This document shows positions 11,134 through 23,131 of a stretch of 64,000 nt of DNA, in pieces; positions within the stretch are counted from its first letter, which is position 1; each line of letters begins with the position of its first letter. The notes below the pieces were generated by a model, which was not told where the DNA came from, searched no databases, and saw only the letters and a list, made by a program, of their open reading frames with translations. The DNA is from Cyprinodon diabolis. Lineage: Eukaryota > Chordata > Actinopteri > Cyprinodontiformes > Cyprinodontidae. A program made the position numbers and the translations under genes. The stretch is taken from positions 5,624,716-5,688,715 of the forward strand of contig CM060069.1 of NCBI GenBank assembly GCA_030533445.1, written 5' to 3'.

Positions 11134-11941
11134 ATCAACACCTTTGTTTATAGAAGTTAGTTAGAAATTAGCCTGTTTTTCAGTGTACTCCTGTTTTTCT
11201 GACTGTGACTGGCTGGATGTGCTCTATTCATCCTCTGACATGGGTGTTGGCTCAGAGCTTTCTGTATCTCTGCTTCTGTCTCCTTGAACCCCAGTCGGCC
11301 TCAGCAGATGGCCGCTCACACTGAGCCTGGTTCTGCTGGAGGTTTCTTCCTATTAAAAGGGAGTTTTTCCTCTCCACAGTTACTACAAGCATGCCAACTG
11401 TGAGAGATTTCCTTTGAGTTAACACGTCCATGCAATCAACTGGTTTTCCTTAAAAAACTTAATTGGCACTATAGAAATAAACTGAGTTGAATTGAATTAT
11501 TATTTCTTATTTAAAAACAAACCAAAAAGAAAGCAGGAGTGTCTTGATTCTCTATAGTGATTAATTTCACTATGTAATAGAGGTTTAATGTTGAATCTAT
11601 TACAACAAAGAAAGTACAACTCTGCTTTGAGACTCATCCTACTGAACAACTTGGCAACATGGCAACAACTAACACCTTGATAAAATTATACAAATAATAT
11701 CTGCCCTGAAATTCTCACATTTGTTAAATATCATGCACATTTTTAAAACAGTGGTGTCCATATTCAGTCCTAAGGGCTGCAGTCTTACAAGATGAAAATG
11801 CATTTCGAGAAAGAAAAACAGCAACAGCGGATTACAAAGCTAAGCTGAACCAAAAGGAACTATTAACTAGCAGCTTCCTAGAAATGGAGTGGAAGTTACA
11901 ATATTTGACTTTGAAATGCATTGGAGTTATCCAATGCATAT

Positions 11942-12113
11942 CAAAGGGGAGTTTTTCCTCTCCACTGTCGCTACAAGCATGCTTAGTGTGAATCTATGCA
12001 ATCAACTGGTTTTCCTAAAATAGAAAACTTTGAATCACTGTATGATCTGGTTGAACTGTAAAGTACCTTGAGATGACGTGTGTTGTGGATTGGCACTATA
12101 TAAACTGAATTGA
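11942..12113 (+). mobile_element. L2 3'-terminal fragment upstream of the claudin gene
   Basis: A 170-bp L2 end on + (CTCTCCACTGTCGCTACAAG ... CTGAATTGAATTGAAT). It ends about 310 bp before the claudin TATA-like box, so it sits in the proximal upstream region of that gene. Confidence 0.85.
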
Positions 12114-12418
12114 ATTGAATAGATAAATAAAGTGAACTGAATCAATACACCTTATTAAAAATAAATCACGATTAGAACTATGTTTGAATCCATAATTCTC
12201 CTGGACTGGAAATCTGTCTGGTCCAAATTACAGGAAGACACTTGACACGAGGTTCATCGGATCTAAACTGTAAACATAAAGCCGTCACAGTCTCCTGTGT
12301 TTTGTATTTTATGCGGGATACAGATGCTTCCCTCCGCTGCAGCTGACGCAAAGATGCCCCCGCTGCTGATTGGTCCAAAGTTTTCAGCATCCTGCCTCTC
12401 TCTCTGAGGGAGGATGCT

Positions 12419-12430
12419 GAATAAAAAGCA
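12419..12430 (+). promoter_or_regulatory. TATA-like box of the claudin gene
   Basis: GAATAAAAAGC lies about 85 bp upstream of the claudin start codon. Spacing would place transcription start near 12450 and give a short untranslated leader. The sequence is off the TATAAAA consensus by one position, so this is a tentative call. Confidence 0.4.
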
Positions 12431-12506
12431 GCTGTGATCAGAAAGCAGCCAAACACTGAAGCACGTTCCACTGATCAGCAGGAGAACCAGAACCAGAACC
12501 AGAAGC

Positions 12507-13154
12507 ATGGTGGCCGCCTGTCTGGAGTGCCTGGGGATGACGCTGTGCGTCGCGGGCTCGCTGCTGGTGATGATCGCCTGCGGGATGCCCACCTGGAAGG
12601 TGAACGCCTTCATCGAGAGCAACATCGTGGTGGCTCAGACTACGTGGGAGGGGCTGTGGATGTCCTGCGTGGTTCAGAGCACCGGACACATGCAGTGTAA
12701 GATCCACGACTCGGTGCTGGGCCTGGAGCAGGACCTGCAGATAGCGCGCGCGCTGACGGTGATCTCCGCGGTGCTGGGGGTGGTCGGGCTGGCCGTGACG
12801 GTGGCCGGGGCGCAGTGCACCAACTGCATCAAGGACGAGACCGTCAAGAAGAGGGTGGTCTACGCCGGAGGCATCATCTACGTCTTCAGCGGGCTCTTCG
12901 TGCTGGTTCCGGTCTGCTGGATCGCCAACAACATCATCGTGGGTTTCTACGACCCCAAAGTTCCTCCTGCGCAGAAGAGGGAGATCGGGGCGTCCATCTA
13001 CATGGGCTGGGCCGCCGCCGGGCTGCTGCTGTCCGGGGGGGCCCTGCTGTGCTGCTCCTTCATCCAGGCGGCCCGGGGCTCCTTCCCCATCAAACAGGCT
13101 CCATCTAAAAGCATCAGCATCAGCGGGGACTTTGACAAGAAGCTCTACGTGTAA
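12507..13154 (+). CDS. Claudin (claudin-5/-3/-4-like), single-exon tight-junction protein
   Basis: A complete 215-residue claudin: a four-pass membrane protein that seals the paracellular space at tight junctions. Seen in the sequence: first extracellular loop with the claudin signature (W30, G49-L50-W51, C54, C64, and R81 before the second membrane segment), hydrophobic segments at about 8-28, 82-102, 117-137 and 161-183, a membrane-proximal CC pair at 182-183, and a C-terminal YV that in claudins binds ZO-1 PDZ domains. Length and single-exon structure match classical claudins of the 3/4/5 group. The ATG is preceded by repeated CAGAACCAGAACC and follows a TATA-like box at 12419. The DKKLYV tail resembles claudin-5 (DKKNYV), but the exact paralogue is not certain. 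Coding DNA is clearly GC-richer than its surroundings. Confidence 0.95.
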   Translation: MVAACLECLGMTLCVAGSLLVMIACGMPTWKVNAFIESNIVVAQTTWEGLWMSCVVQSTGHMQCKIHDSVLGLEQDLQIARALTVISAVLGVVGLAVTVAGAQCTNCIKDETVKKRVVYAGGIIYVFSGLFVLVPVCWIANNIIVGFYDPKVPPAQKREIGASIYMGWAAAGLLLSGGALLCCSFIQAARGSFPIKQAPSKSISISGDFDKKLYV

Positions 13155-13432
13155 ACCGAGCAGAGGACTTGATGTGGGGACTTTTAGTTTGGGCTGACAG
13201 CCCGTCCTGCTCCAGAGGATCCAACAAGTTTACAAGTTTAAACCTGTAAAATATGTGTTGCTGAAATGAATGTAGACCAGATACCTGCGTGGATCTAAGG
13301 GCTGAAATCTGTGTGAACAGGTGAGCTGTGGGACTCATCTCCTCAGCAGGTTGTCATCAGAAGGACTTTGGGTATTTACATGTAGCTACAGAAGTTTCTA
13401 CTGATTCTGACCTTTTGTACAGTTTTTTTTCT

Positions 13433-13461
13433 AATAAAATATACAGTAAATTAAAAATAAA
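13433..13461 (+). terminator. Poly(A) signals of the claudin gene
   Basis: AATAAA occurs at 13433-13438 and again at 13456-13461, about 280-305 bp after the claudin stop codon, giving a plausible short 3' untranslated region. Confidence 0.65.
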
Positions 13462-13954
13462 TGTCCTTTTTTCTTTTTGGTAAAAGAAGACTTGGTTCAT
13501 ATTTTCAGCAGGCCTAGGGCCCCAGGTTCCTGGGGGCCCCATAAACATCAGTTTACATATATGGTTAATACAACTATTCCTTGTTTGTGCACATTATTTA
13601 TGTTTTTGGTAAAAATCCTTTTGTTAAAATGCCATCATAATGCTTATAATATTGAGTTTCTCTCAGCCCCCCCTTCAGTGTCCACCATATTGGATCAGCC
13701 CATTTGCAGCACATGTTCAGAAAGGTCCAAACAGACAGCAGCAAAACATTTGAAAACAAACGATGCAAAGAGCAGTGTAGTGAAATTAGAGCTTTAGTCA
13801 CTATATTTAACGACTTTTCAGACCCCTCTAGCATTTTCATTTCATAAAAGCGCCTAGCGCCAAATCTAGCAACTTTTTTCTGCTACTGGAGACTTTGGCG
13901 ACAACATCTAAAAGCAGCAAACTCTGCTCTCCAGAGCAAGTAGATTGGTAACCC

Positions 13955-14399
13955 CAATGGCGTAACGACACAACATTATCTGGGTGGGCCCCATATGGAG
14001 TACAACAATCTGGATTACCCCAAAATTAAATGCTTAAATACATTTTTCTTTTAATATCTTTAGTGCGGTTTGAAACATATTATATGAATGTATTTTTTTA
14101 CCAACCGTCTAATGAACTATACACAGTTTTTAACATAGTAATTAAAACTACCACTGTCTGCTTTGCTATTGGTGTTGTGTTTAAACGTCTCACCATCATG
14201 TTGAAATCTGGCATGTCTTGTGGAATAAATAAGGACCGGTCAGTAATACTAAAATCAGGTGGGATCTAAAAGGAATTTTTCGCACCATTACATCTACAAT
14301 CAGACATCCTAGTCCACAATTGTGAAGGGGGCCCACCAGGTGTCAGTGACGGGGCCCCTAAGCATCTGCAGTCTCTGCTTACCAATATTTATGCCATTG
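13955..14399. mobile_element. CAATGGCG-ended MITE, copy 1
   Basis: A 445-bp element starts CAATGGCGTAACGACACAAC and ends TATGCCATTG, imperfect inverted repeats. Its inner blocks (GGGGCCCCTAAGCA, TCTGCTTACC, GACATCCTAGTCCACAATTG) recur in the copy at 32638-32881. Flanks are similar (GGTAACCC / GTAGCCCC) but not a clean duplication. Probably hAT-type by analogy with copy 2. Confidence 0.6.
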
Positions 14400-15774
14400 G
14401 TAGCCCCGCCTCCTGCTCTCCTCTATCTTGTCTGCTGTCATGATTCATGCAGATATTATTTCATCCAAATGAAAAATGGAGAACAGATAAGCAGATCATG
14501 GCTTGTCTACAGTGAAAAGAAGGACTGGGTTATTTACTTTTGCCGTCGCCTTTTTGGCAACACAGGAGCAATCAGCTAAGTGAGCTTAGTGCTTGGAAAA
14601 AAACTTTCAGCATGAAAAGTCAGCTGAGTACAAAACATAGAGAGGAAAACAACAAGTAAAGAAGAGAGGGACAAAACGCAGAACAAATAATGGATGTCTA
14701 TTCTATTAACATTTATCTATCTGTATAATGGGTCTGTTTTATATGTTCTCAATTCAGAGGGCCCCCTGCCTGTCTTTGCCTAGGGCCCCAGATTTCCTAA
14801 ATCTGCCCCTGAGTAGGCCATGTTTAGGGACAAAACTATGTTGTTTAAACAATGTGGTGGCGATTGTTTGTCAAACGAAACATCCAACACTGAAAAAAAA
14901 ATGCACCTTTTTTAGCATTTATTTAATCATATTTAGCTACTTTAAGACAAGTGTTTTATGTCCTACACTGCTAACATGATCAAATGTGTTAAAGTAACTG
15001 AATATTAATAATTAAGAAAATTCCATTTTATATTATTTTTCTTAGTGAAAAAAAGGGTTCCCTTAAGCCACTACTAGTGAACTGGGGTCAAGTTTCTGTA
15101 CGCAGGCAAAAGAAGGTTCAATGTCCAAACATGTTGATTGTTCAGGATGATTTATTTTTTCTTCTGGCCAGCAATTACAGAGTTCAAACTTTGTTCTTTC
15201 TGCTACCTCTCCTGCTCTGGTAAAAACCATAGGTCCCAAACCCAAAATGCCTGCAGGTCCCTTCCCAGGCCCCTACACTTATAGAAAGTGGACTGGCCCA
15301 CATTTACTTCCTGTCTTACCTCAGAACAAAAAAATAAATAAATTAGAAACAATAATAAAAAGATGAATAGAATCAACAATTATTAACCTGTAAATAAACT
15401 CTGTAAATGATAAAAAAAATATAAATGTAAGAATAAACTAACAAACTTCAAATGGAAAAAGAGATAAAGAATAAATAGCTCCATCAGACAATATTTTTGA
15501 TTATAGAGAGACAAAGAGGACTAAATATAAAGTAGTTATACAGAATCACAGGCTCCTCTGGTTAATATTGATTTAAAAGACTTTAAATAAAAAATAAAGA
15601 GTTGGGGTTGGTCCCCGTGTCTTTTTTATAACAATTTCACCAGAGATTATCTCCAAATTAAACATTAATGGAAGCATTTTAAGATTAAATAAGGTGTGAC
15701 AAATAGGAAAATTTCTGTTAGCCATCAGTTAAAAAATAGGTGCAGCAGAAGTGCTCCAACTGAAATCAGAGCAC
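14400..15774. other. No gene recognised
   Basis: AT-rich DNA with GGGGCCCC-containing repeat scraps (14755-14815 resembles 13505-13545). No exon-like open frame or RNA gene was found. Confidence 0.4.
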
Positions 15775-16160
15775 CGTTCAATATTTTTCTATAGCGCCAA
15801 TTCACAACACGTCTTCTCAAGGCACTTTCCAGTTCAACAGATCATGCAGTCAAATTGATTCAAAGTTTCTATCTAAGGAAAACCATTTGCATAGATTGCA
15901 TCGACTCATTGACTTGTAGTCAATTCCTCATACTAAGCATGTTTGTAGTGACAGTGGAGAGGAAAAACTCCCTTTTAAGAACCAGGCTCAGTGTGAGCGG
16001 CCATCTGCTCAGGCCCGACTGGGGTTCAATGAGACAGAAGCAGAGATACAAAAGGCAACTGTAAATTAAGCAGAATGATGAAAAAGGGCTCCCTATGTCC
16101 TCCAGCATTCTAAGTCTAGAGCAGCATAACTATAGAGATAGCCCAGGATAACCCGAGAAA
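15775..16160 (-). mobile_element. L2 3'-end fragment
   Basis: Minus-strand L2 3' untranslated region (TATAGCGCCAATTCACAACA ... GAGATAGCCCAGGATAACC) with an internal deletion that joins the block near 16060 directly to the CTATAGCAGCATAACTATAG-like block. Non-coding. Confidence 0.8.
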
Positions 16161-18015
16161 AAAAATCTAATAGACTCTGTTATTTATTCTTTTTTGTTTT
16201 TAATTGGGTTGTTGTAAACATTGTCTTTGAAAAGTTCAAAAGGCCCTGTACAAAAAAAAGTTGCTTGCATAAAATAAACAAAATAAACATTTAAAATCTT
16301 ATGTGCGATATAAATCACATATAATGCGACAAAGGTTACTATTATTTTACCCTTTACTAAACCAAGCTAGAAAACTGGAGTTTTGAGGCCGCCAGGAACG
16401 CTTTAGGCTGGTTTAAAAGTGATACTTAAAAAAATGTAGAAGAGTTTAAGCTCTAGCTAAAGAAACTGTTAAAGATAGGCTCTGTGTCTGCACCTTGAAG
16501 CTCTATCTCTCTTCAATGAAAAGAGATCACTTGGGACAAACTCTTTAAAAACCGCACCTCATAGCATATATGTATTAAGTAGGAACGGCATCTACCCTGA
16601 AGTCCGAGAATTGATCGCTTGTGCCTTGAGAGAAGGATGGACAAGGACTGGACCTTCAACAATCCTTCTTTTCAATTTAGAGAAAGCCCGATTGGCTTCC
16701 AACTCCACTTGAACGTTCTGTTGATAGTTGTTAGAGCTGTTAAAGGGGCTGTTTAGACGAGCAGATGGGATACCTTGTGGAAGCGTTCACAGGGTTCAGA
16801 AAGACTGTTTGCGTAAAAAAGGATGAACTAGTTAGAAGAAAACAAATCTATTAAGCAAATATATTTGGAGATTTTATAATACTGCGGGAGCATTGCCCGT
16901 TCATGCTGGACTTTTCCCTTTTTTGTGTGTCCTGCTGGAAACAAATGATGGTTCAACAGCTTAGACCATTATGACTGAATGATATGAAACTTTATTGAAA
17001 ATTATTTAGGCGGTAAAATCGTATATAACAAACACAGAGGGAAAGGGTGGGTGTTAAAGAAAGGGGATACGAACTAAGGAGAGAAAGAGACAGGAAAGAG
17101 TGCATAAAGAGAAAGTACAAAAAAACAGCAAAAATAGACTACTAGACATGACAGGATATATAGTTTCACCTAGAAGTATCCTTCTACACATGTATGAGAC
17201 AAGGGGAATATAAAACAGAAAACATAATAAAAACAAGAGCAGCAGGTATCCCTTAGATACCCATGAGTGTAGAAAGCAAAACCTATGGTGATTACACAAT
17301 GTTAATCCGGGTGGTATATACCTGTAGCTGCAACTTAGTATTGTTAATGTGTATCTGTGAAGACCTGGAGCCAAATTCCTGTGGTATGTATGCATGAACA
17401 TGCTCATGTATAAAGGATTTACAAAGCTTCTTCAGAAGAAAAATCATTGATAAAAAGGCTATGTGAGCCCCTTATATCCAAAGGCACCCTAGATCACTGG
17501 GAAACAAGGAGGATAGACATAGAGATGGCCACACCCACCAGTGAAGAGAAGGCAAGAGCCCCAGGAACTTGACCCCGAGGGTCCAAACCCCTGAGGGGCT
17601 CGACCCCAGACGCCATATTGCTGAGGTCCCATGGGGCCGCAGCAGCAAGACCATGAGCTACGCCAGTGGCCGCTCACCCCAAAGGTGCACCCAGATGAGA
17701 GCCCAGAGGTCCGTGGGGGCAACACAAACCAGCGACCTCCTCTTAGGGCCAGAAGGCCCAGTCCCACCCCGGTAGTCACCAAGAATAAAGTCACTGGTGG
17801 GAACGCCTGCCAATTTTTTTATATTGGAATAGATAGATAAGTATATTCTTACAGCAGCCCCAAAAAAATTTTTTATTAGCTGTGACTGGTTAGTATTATG
17901 GGTTGATATGCCTGTATATGCAAGGGTGTAACTCGACCATTGTGGCGTTAAGCTGCCCACTGATTTGTCTATCTATTCATTGGTATATCATACATTTTAT
18001 TAAAAGGATTCAGGT
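16161..18015. other. Unannotated repeat-rich DNA
   Basis: No gene is seen. Bases 16480-16570, read on the minus strand, match 55285-55370 (shared AGTGATCTCTTTTCA and AAGGTGCAGACA), so an LTR-like repeat remnant lies here. 17470-17800 is a GC-rich island in AT-rich DNA, rich in CCCC and CCAG, with overlapping open frames on both strands; it looks like part of an unrecognised retroelement and not like a promoter, since CpG is not enriched. Confidence 0.4.
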
Positions 18016-18130
18016 TATGGGCTCCACAGTGGTGCAGTTTGTAGAGCTGTTGCCTTGCACCAGATTCCCGGTTTGATTCCCGCAAAAACCAGGGCGGGGT
18101 GGACCCAGTCCGACTTTTCTGTCCACCTCT
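18016..18130 (+). mobile_element. tRNA-headed SINE-like fragment
   Basis: The segment carries an A-box-like TGGTGCAGTTTGTAGAG and a B-box-like GGTTTGATTCC about 35 bases apart, the layout of a tRNA-derived pol III promoter. The same family appears on the minus strand at about 57930-58252. It is not a functional tRNA: no cloverleaf or acceptor stem can be closed. Confidence 0.55.
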
Positions 18131-19259
18131 TGAGGACATAGTTGCTCTCTGTACGTGGAAACAATTTTTTTAAATGTAATTTTTTGACTTATTTCCATAT
18201 TAGGTGGAGCAGGCAATGACAGGTCTATTGACCTGCTTATGTAGAAATGTACCTTGTAGTTAGCAACAACAAAAAACATCCACCTGCAGATGTATTCCCA
18301 GGAACTACGGGAGTAGATTAGCACTTGAGCTAACCTGGTGCAATACATCTCTCCCTTAATGTTTAGTGTACACTGTCTCTGTTTCTCTAAATAAATAACT
18401 CATCTATTAATTGTGTCAGGAGTCTGCATGTAAACAGACATGCTTGAATAGCATATAATAAAATCATCAGCCAATTTGACATTATATATATAAGCACCTT
18501 ATTTTGATTTAGCCTCTTTTTTAATCAGGTTAAGGTTGATCAACGATTAAAAAAAACAATTATCTGTTTGGCACTCTTTTCATCTTTATATTGACCCACG
18601 AAGAAGCATTTACAGTGCAGCACACTGTGAAGTTGTTGGTTGTATGAAAACCAGTTAAAGGGTGGGCTTCAAATTACCATTGATTTAATGTTATTGATTT
18701 GATGAAAAATGAAATTATAGAATAAAAATCCAGGCACTATTCATATAATACATTTGTAAATCACAATAATGTGATTTATTTTGTGGTGGTGAGGGGAAAT
18801 CTTGCAAATGATCTCAAATTATAGTAACAGATACTTCAGTATCATCATTTGCTGAGGGTTTAGAAAGCTGCTTGTCTCTTAACATGTGAGGTAGAGTGAA
18901 GATTCCTTTTTTTATTTACTGATGTGAGACACACCAGTTACTTACTACTTCAAACTTTGAAACAAAGTCCAGTAAACAGGCGGTCACGGCTGTATCTGCA
19001 AGAACTATTGATAGTGAATGTATACTATATGAGAGGGTGAATTTTGACTTGTTGGTTTGATGCGTGTTACTCACCTAATCTCATAGTAATAACACTGTGT
19101 CGCCCGTAGCCTGTAGGCTACAAAGCAACTGACTATGAGTAAAGAAAACAACCAAACCGATAAACGTTAATGAAATTGCGGTTGGTTTTTAACCGTGTTG
19201 TCCGCATGTTTTTGTCTGTAAGCATTTAGACAATCCTTGATGAGAGCTCCAGCTCCAAC
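18131..19259. other. No gene recognised
   Basis: AT-rich DNA without exon-like frames, recognisable repeats or RNA genes. Confidence 0.4.
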
Positions 19260-20160
19260 TCGCCGACGCCATCCCAGATGAAACGATCGTCAGCCCGGTA
19301 GAAGAGGTGGACAGAGGGCCAGAGATCGAGGAGGAAGAGGGAGCAGAGGCAGAGGTCGGAGAACGGGGCGAGGAAGGGGACGAAGTCAGACTGCCGGTCT
19401 GCAACTTTCAAAGGACTTAAACAGAATTGAAGCCCTGCAAGCGGACAGGATTGCAAATGAGCATAATATCCGTTCATCATGTATTTATATTTTTTTTAGT
19501 ACCCCAAACTGTTTGGCTCCAGAGATGCATAAAATAGAAGTAGGCCTGTTGTAATGGCTGTTATTACATCACTAGTAGTGTAATTTAATATGTTTGTAGG
19601 TACATATCATCAATAGTCTTGTAATTACATCCATAAGAGCCCTTCTACTTTATACCTCTGTTTGCCTGTGACACAATACAGTTTTTTAATCTAAATCGAG
19701 TGCTCAACAGCTTGTATGCTTACTACATCGGCACATCTACACAATTACATCATTGCTAAAGTCCTCACAAGGCTCTCGCTCAATGGAGTTATTTAGTTAT
19801 CATCTATAGTGTATGAAAAATAAAGGCACTACATCAAACATTTATTTCTTTACAGGCCCGGAGTTAATTGCTGAATTAAGAGCAAAGCCATAATTTACTG
19901 CGGTGAGCCCTGACCCATAACCCCAGTCTGATGTTTGACTTGGCACACCTGACAGCTGGACCTCCAGGTCCACAGCCCCCAGCAGCTACACCTACATGGT
20001 CTGTCTGCACAAACTGCAAGGAGATGCCTACGGACATCGAAAGGAAGAGAAACTGCCTACTCTTGCATGTCCATGATGCAACACATGGAGCAGTTTGTGT
20101 TGTCAGAGGGGGTTTTGTGTTTCGCCAGAAGAATTTGGGCAGAAATCCAGGCAGAGGCTG
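19260..20160 (+). pseudogene. Degraded RG-rich plus cysteine-rich fragment, possibly P2RX7-like
   Basis: Two pieces seem to belong together. At 19300-19475 one frame is an arginine/glycine-rich stretch (GRRGGQRARDRGGRGSRGRG) leading into LSKDLNRIEALQADRIANEH. At 19931-20161 another frame contains CTNCKEMPTDIERK within a Trp/Cys/His pattern. A C-x2-C-x-x-MPT-x-x-E pattern is found in the cytoplasmic C-terminal domain of P2X7 receptors and in a fish multi-copy family that carries this domain; that link is my inference from a short motif. No continuous frame, start or splice structure can be proven, and stops interrupt the region between the pieces. Probably a dead copy. Confidence 0.3.
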
Positions 20161-20232
20161 ATGTTGTAGGGCCAGGTTAAAGCAACAGAAACGTCAGGCA
20201 TGCAGCCTACAGATAATTGGTGATATGGCGGC

Positions 20233-21999
20233 ATGGGGCACTGGGGCATGGTCGCCGTGTCTGAATACCCAGTTGTTGTGTGTGAAGAATCCGTGACTGT
20301 TACCCTGAGCTCCTTAGGCAGTACAAAGGGTTTGTATCAATTAGGGTATAAACCAAAGTCCAAACTACGGCCCGCGGGCCAACTGCAGCCCGCAGGAAAT
20401 TTTGAAATTACAATTGAATATGGCCCGCACAAGAGCTTGACCTCAACTCTGTTGCGCTTCTCAGTTTTCAAAATTCAGGAAAACGCCACAACAGCAAGTT
20501 ATGAAGTCGCTAAACTTATTGCCCAGCACGGCAAACCGTTTTCAGACAGTGATTTCATAAAGCAGTGCCTCATCAAAGTCACAGAAATAATGTGCCCAGA
20601 AAAAGTGTCTGTTTTCAACAATGTGAGCTTGTTCAGAAATACAGCGGTGCGGAGAATAGAAGACTTGTCAGCTAACTTGAAACTTCAGCTGAGAGACAAA
20701 GCTTGTGCTTTTGATTTTTATTCAATAGCATGTGATGAGAGCACAGATGCCACAGACACCTCACAGCTGTTAATTTGTTTGCGGGGAATAGATGATCATT
20801 TTTGCTGTACGGAGGAGCTACTTGATATGACGAGCCTAAAAGGCACAACAATGGGAAAAGATATTTTTGAAGCTGTTTCAGAAGCAGTTGAAAAGATGGG
20901 GCTTAAATAGGATAAGCTCTGTGGAGTAACAACGGATGGAGCTCCGGCCATGATGGGCGAGCGCAAAGGCATGGCATCGTTGGTGTGCGCCAAGGTCAAA
21001 GAGAGCGGAGGTGAGGCTGTTAAGATGCACTGTATAATCCACCAAGAAGCACTGTGTGCCAAGACTGTCCAGCTGGGCGATGTGATGAACACTGTTATAA
21101 AAACTGTCAACATAATTCGAGCTAGAGGACTGTACCACAGAGAATTTCAGGCTTTTCTGTCTGACTTGGACGCGGAATATGGGGATGTACTCTGATGTGC
21201 GCTGGCTCAGCCGTGGCTCAGTGCTGCAGCGGTTTTATTCGCTGAGATCAAAAATCAATCAGTTTTTAAAAGAGAAGGGCCGACCTCTTCATGAACTAAG
21301 TGACCCTCTGTGGCTGGCAGACCTGGTATTTTTAGTTGATCTTACGCATCATCGGAATACACTAGACAAGAACCTTCAAGGCAAAGAACAGCTGGTGCCA
21401 CACCTGTTTGTGCACATGAAAGCCTTTTGCGTAAAGCTCCGCCTTTTTGAGACGCAACTACGAGGCTTCAATGCTGCGCACTTCCCTGCGCTGTCTGAAA
21501 TCAAGTCTGCTTTTCCAAAGGCCAACCTTTCTGCTAAAAAGGAAAAGATGTGTGTGTGATTGCATCTCTCCTGACAGAATTCAACCAGCGTTTCCAAGAT
21601 TTTTCTGTCATTGAAAAGCAAATCAAGCTGTTCTCGACACCTTTCCTGGTGGATGCAGAAGAAGTGGAAAAGAGTCTGCAGTTAGAGCAGATTGAAATGC
21701 ATTGTGATGATTCTCTAGAGAGGCAACATCAGCTTCTCTCCCTCCCCGAATTCTATCAGAGTTTGGATAATGCCAAGTTTCCTCTGATGAGACGCCATGC
21801 AAAAAGAATGAGGAGCCTGTTTGGCTCAACATACATATGTGAACAAACATCTTCTCTGTTAAATCAGAACAAAAGCAGACTGCGAACCAGAATGACCGAT
21901 AGCCGTCTCTGTGAAGTCCTTCGTGTCTCAAACACCAAACTTTCTCCTGACATGTCCACCATCCTTCCATCCAAAGGACAGCATCACTGCTCCCACTGA
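20233..21999 (+). pseudogene. hAT (Charlie/GTF2IRD2-like) transposase, disabled
   Basis: Across three frames the region encodes most of a hAT transposase of the kind annotated in fish as GTF2I repeat domain-containing protein 2-like. Visible landmarks are NVSLFRNTAVRRIEDL, FYSIACDESTDATDTSQLLI (start of the catalytic core), VTTDGAPAMMG, MHCIIHQEALC, SDVRWLSRGSVLQRFY and a C-terminal dimerisation part. The N-terminal zinc finger is missing. Damage: an in-frame TAG at 20908, a frame break near 21190 where a few codons between GDVL and SDVRWLS are lost, and a frame break near 21550 in a TG run. A palindrome GGCCCGCGGGCC at 20369-20380 lies near the start and resembles the terminus of the hAT MITE at 45101. 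Neither terminal repeats nor target duplication could be fixed. Confidence 0.85.
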
Positions 22000-22740
22000 G
22001 TGCAATGTTTTTCACATTATAGGCGAGTTAGAAATAAACACAGTATTCATGTGTTAATAGGCCACCTCTATATATATTTCTTTTATTTATTTTTTTACTT
22101 TTTATTATATGGTTATATTTTTTTATACTCTATACACTTTTTTGGTTTAGGAACAATGCTTCTTTATTATTGTATATTATTATGTTTTTTTATAAATTGA
22201 GAATAAACAGTAAAATGTCACACAAGCTTGCTATGCTTTTTGTCTTGTGTAATATGTAATTAGAAGAGTTTATTTGCAAAACAGTGTATCCACCATTTTT
22301 GACTTTTGCATTTTATTATTGAAAATGACTGTACAGGTCCTATTACGTATTTATGAATTCTTGTTTATTCAACCTATATAAAATGCATTTTGCAATGGAT
22401 ACTAAAATGTCAATTTCTCATCATTCTGCACAGACTATATAGTCATTGTGTAGTGTATACAAGAAATTTTGTTTGGTACAGCTCTCCAGACATTTCAATT
22501 TTTAAGGTGCAGCAGTGATAAAATGTAAACATAAGACTGGTAATAATTTACGGTTCCAACATGCAGCGTTTTTTTTTTAAAACAACATTCAGCAGTCTAA
22601 AAAGACACCAGAGACCTATTTCTGTTTCTACAGAGTAGAAGAGCCACCATTCCAACAGAATACCATGTTACAATTTCAACTATATTTGTGAAACTACTTT
22701 GTTGGTATATTGATTTTTTTTACAGTATAAAATGCATAAA
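22000..22740. other. No gene recognised
   Basis: Very AT-rich DNA following the dead transposase; may contain its 3' untranslated remnant. No features supported. Confidence 0.35.
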
Positions 22741-23131
22741 TTACACTTGAGTGCCTTGCTGGGTTCTTGCATTTAGAGGGTTTTCTTTGGAGTAATGCTA
22801 TGTTTTTCTTTAAAGTAAATTTTTGAGGTATCTTCTATCACATTGTTTATTTTGTAGACCGTTTCATTATGTAGATGAGTTTGTAAATTAGATTAATCAT
22901 TTTATTCTTGTTTCTCTGTTTAGACTTAGTTTGTTTTCTACCTGTTTAATTGTGGCTTGGTCCACTCCAGTGCAGGTGTGTTGCCAACTGGTTATACAGG
23001 CACTGAGATCTTGGAAGCTCAGGCAGATGGTTGTCAGAGGGAAAAGTGCCGAATAAAAATCCTCAGAGGAATCTGGAACTGATGCTGTTTGTTTTGTTCA
23101 CCTTGCTGATCGTTAACCAAACTACCTCACA
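22741..23131 (+). repeat. Interspersed repeat, uninterrupted copy
   Basis: About 390 bp (CCTTGCTGGGTTCT ... CACCTTGCTGATCGTTAACC) matches 45071-45100 plus 45802-46146. This copy holds the empty target site GCATTTAGAGGG at about 22772 for the hAT MITE present in the other copy. Family not recognised; no coding capacity. Confidence 0.7.

Larger units (their letters stand above)
10289..11500 (+). mobile_element. L2 3'-end fragment with internal foreign segment
   Basis: 10289-10541 and about 11127-11500 are parts of the L2 3' untranslated region on +, ending in the usual GAATTGAATTATT tail near 11500. Between them lies about 585 bp of unrelated sequence that replaces roughly 80 bp of the L2 order and contains two tandem arrays. 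No target duplication was found for the inner segment. Confidence 0.7.

Noticed and set aside
12434..12707. Frames on both strands around the claudin start
   Set aside because: Shadows of the claudin reading frame, which has all family motifs.
17472..17840. Possible GC-rich exon or promoter island
   Set aside because: Open in several frames on both strands with no domain, and CpG is not enriched.
18016..18130. Possible tRNA gene
   Set aside because: A- and B-box-like words only; no acceptor stem or anticodon arm closes, and the family is repeated elsewhere as a SINE.
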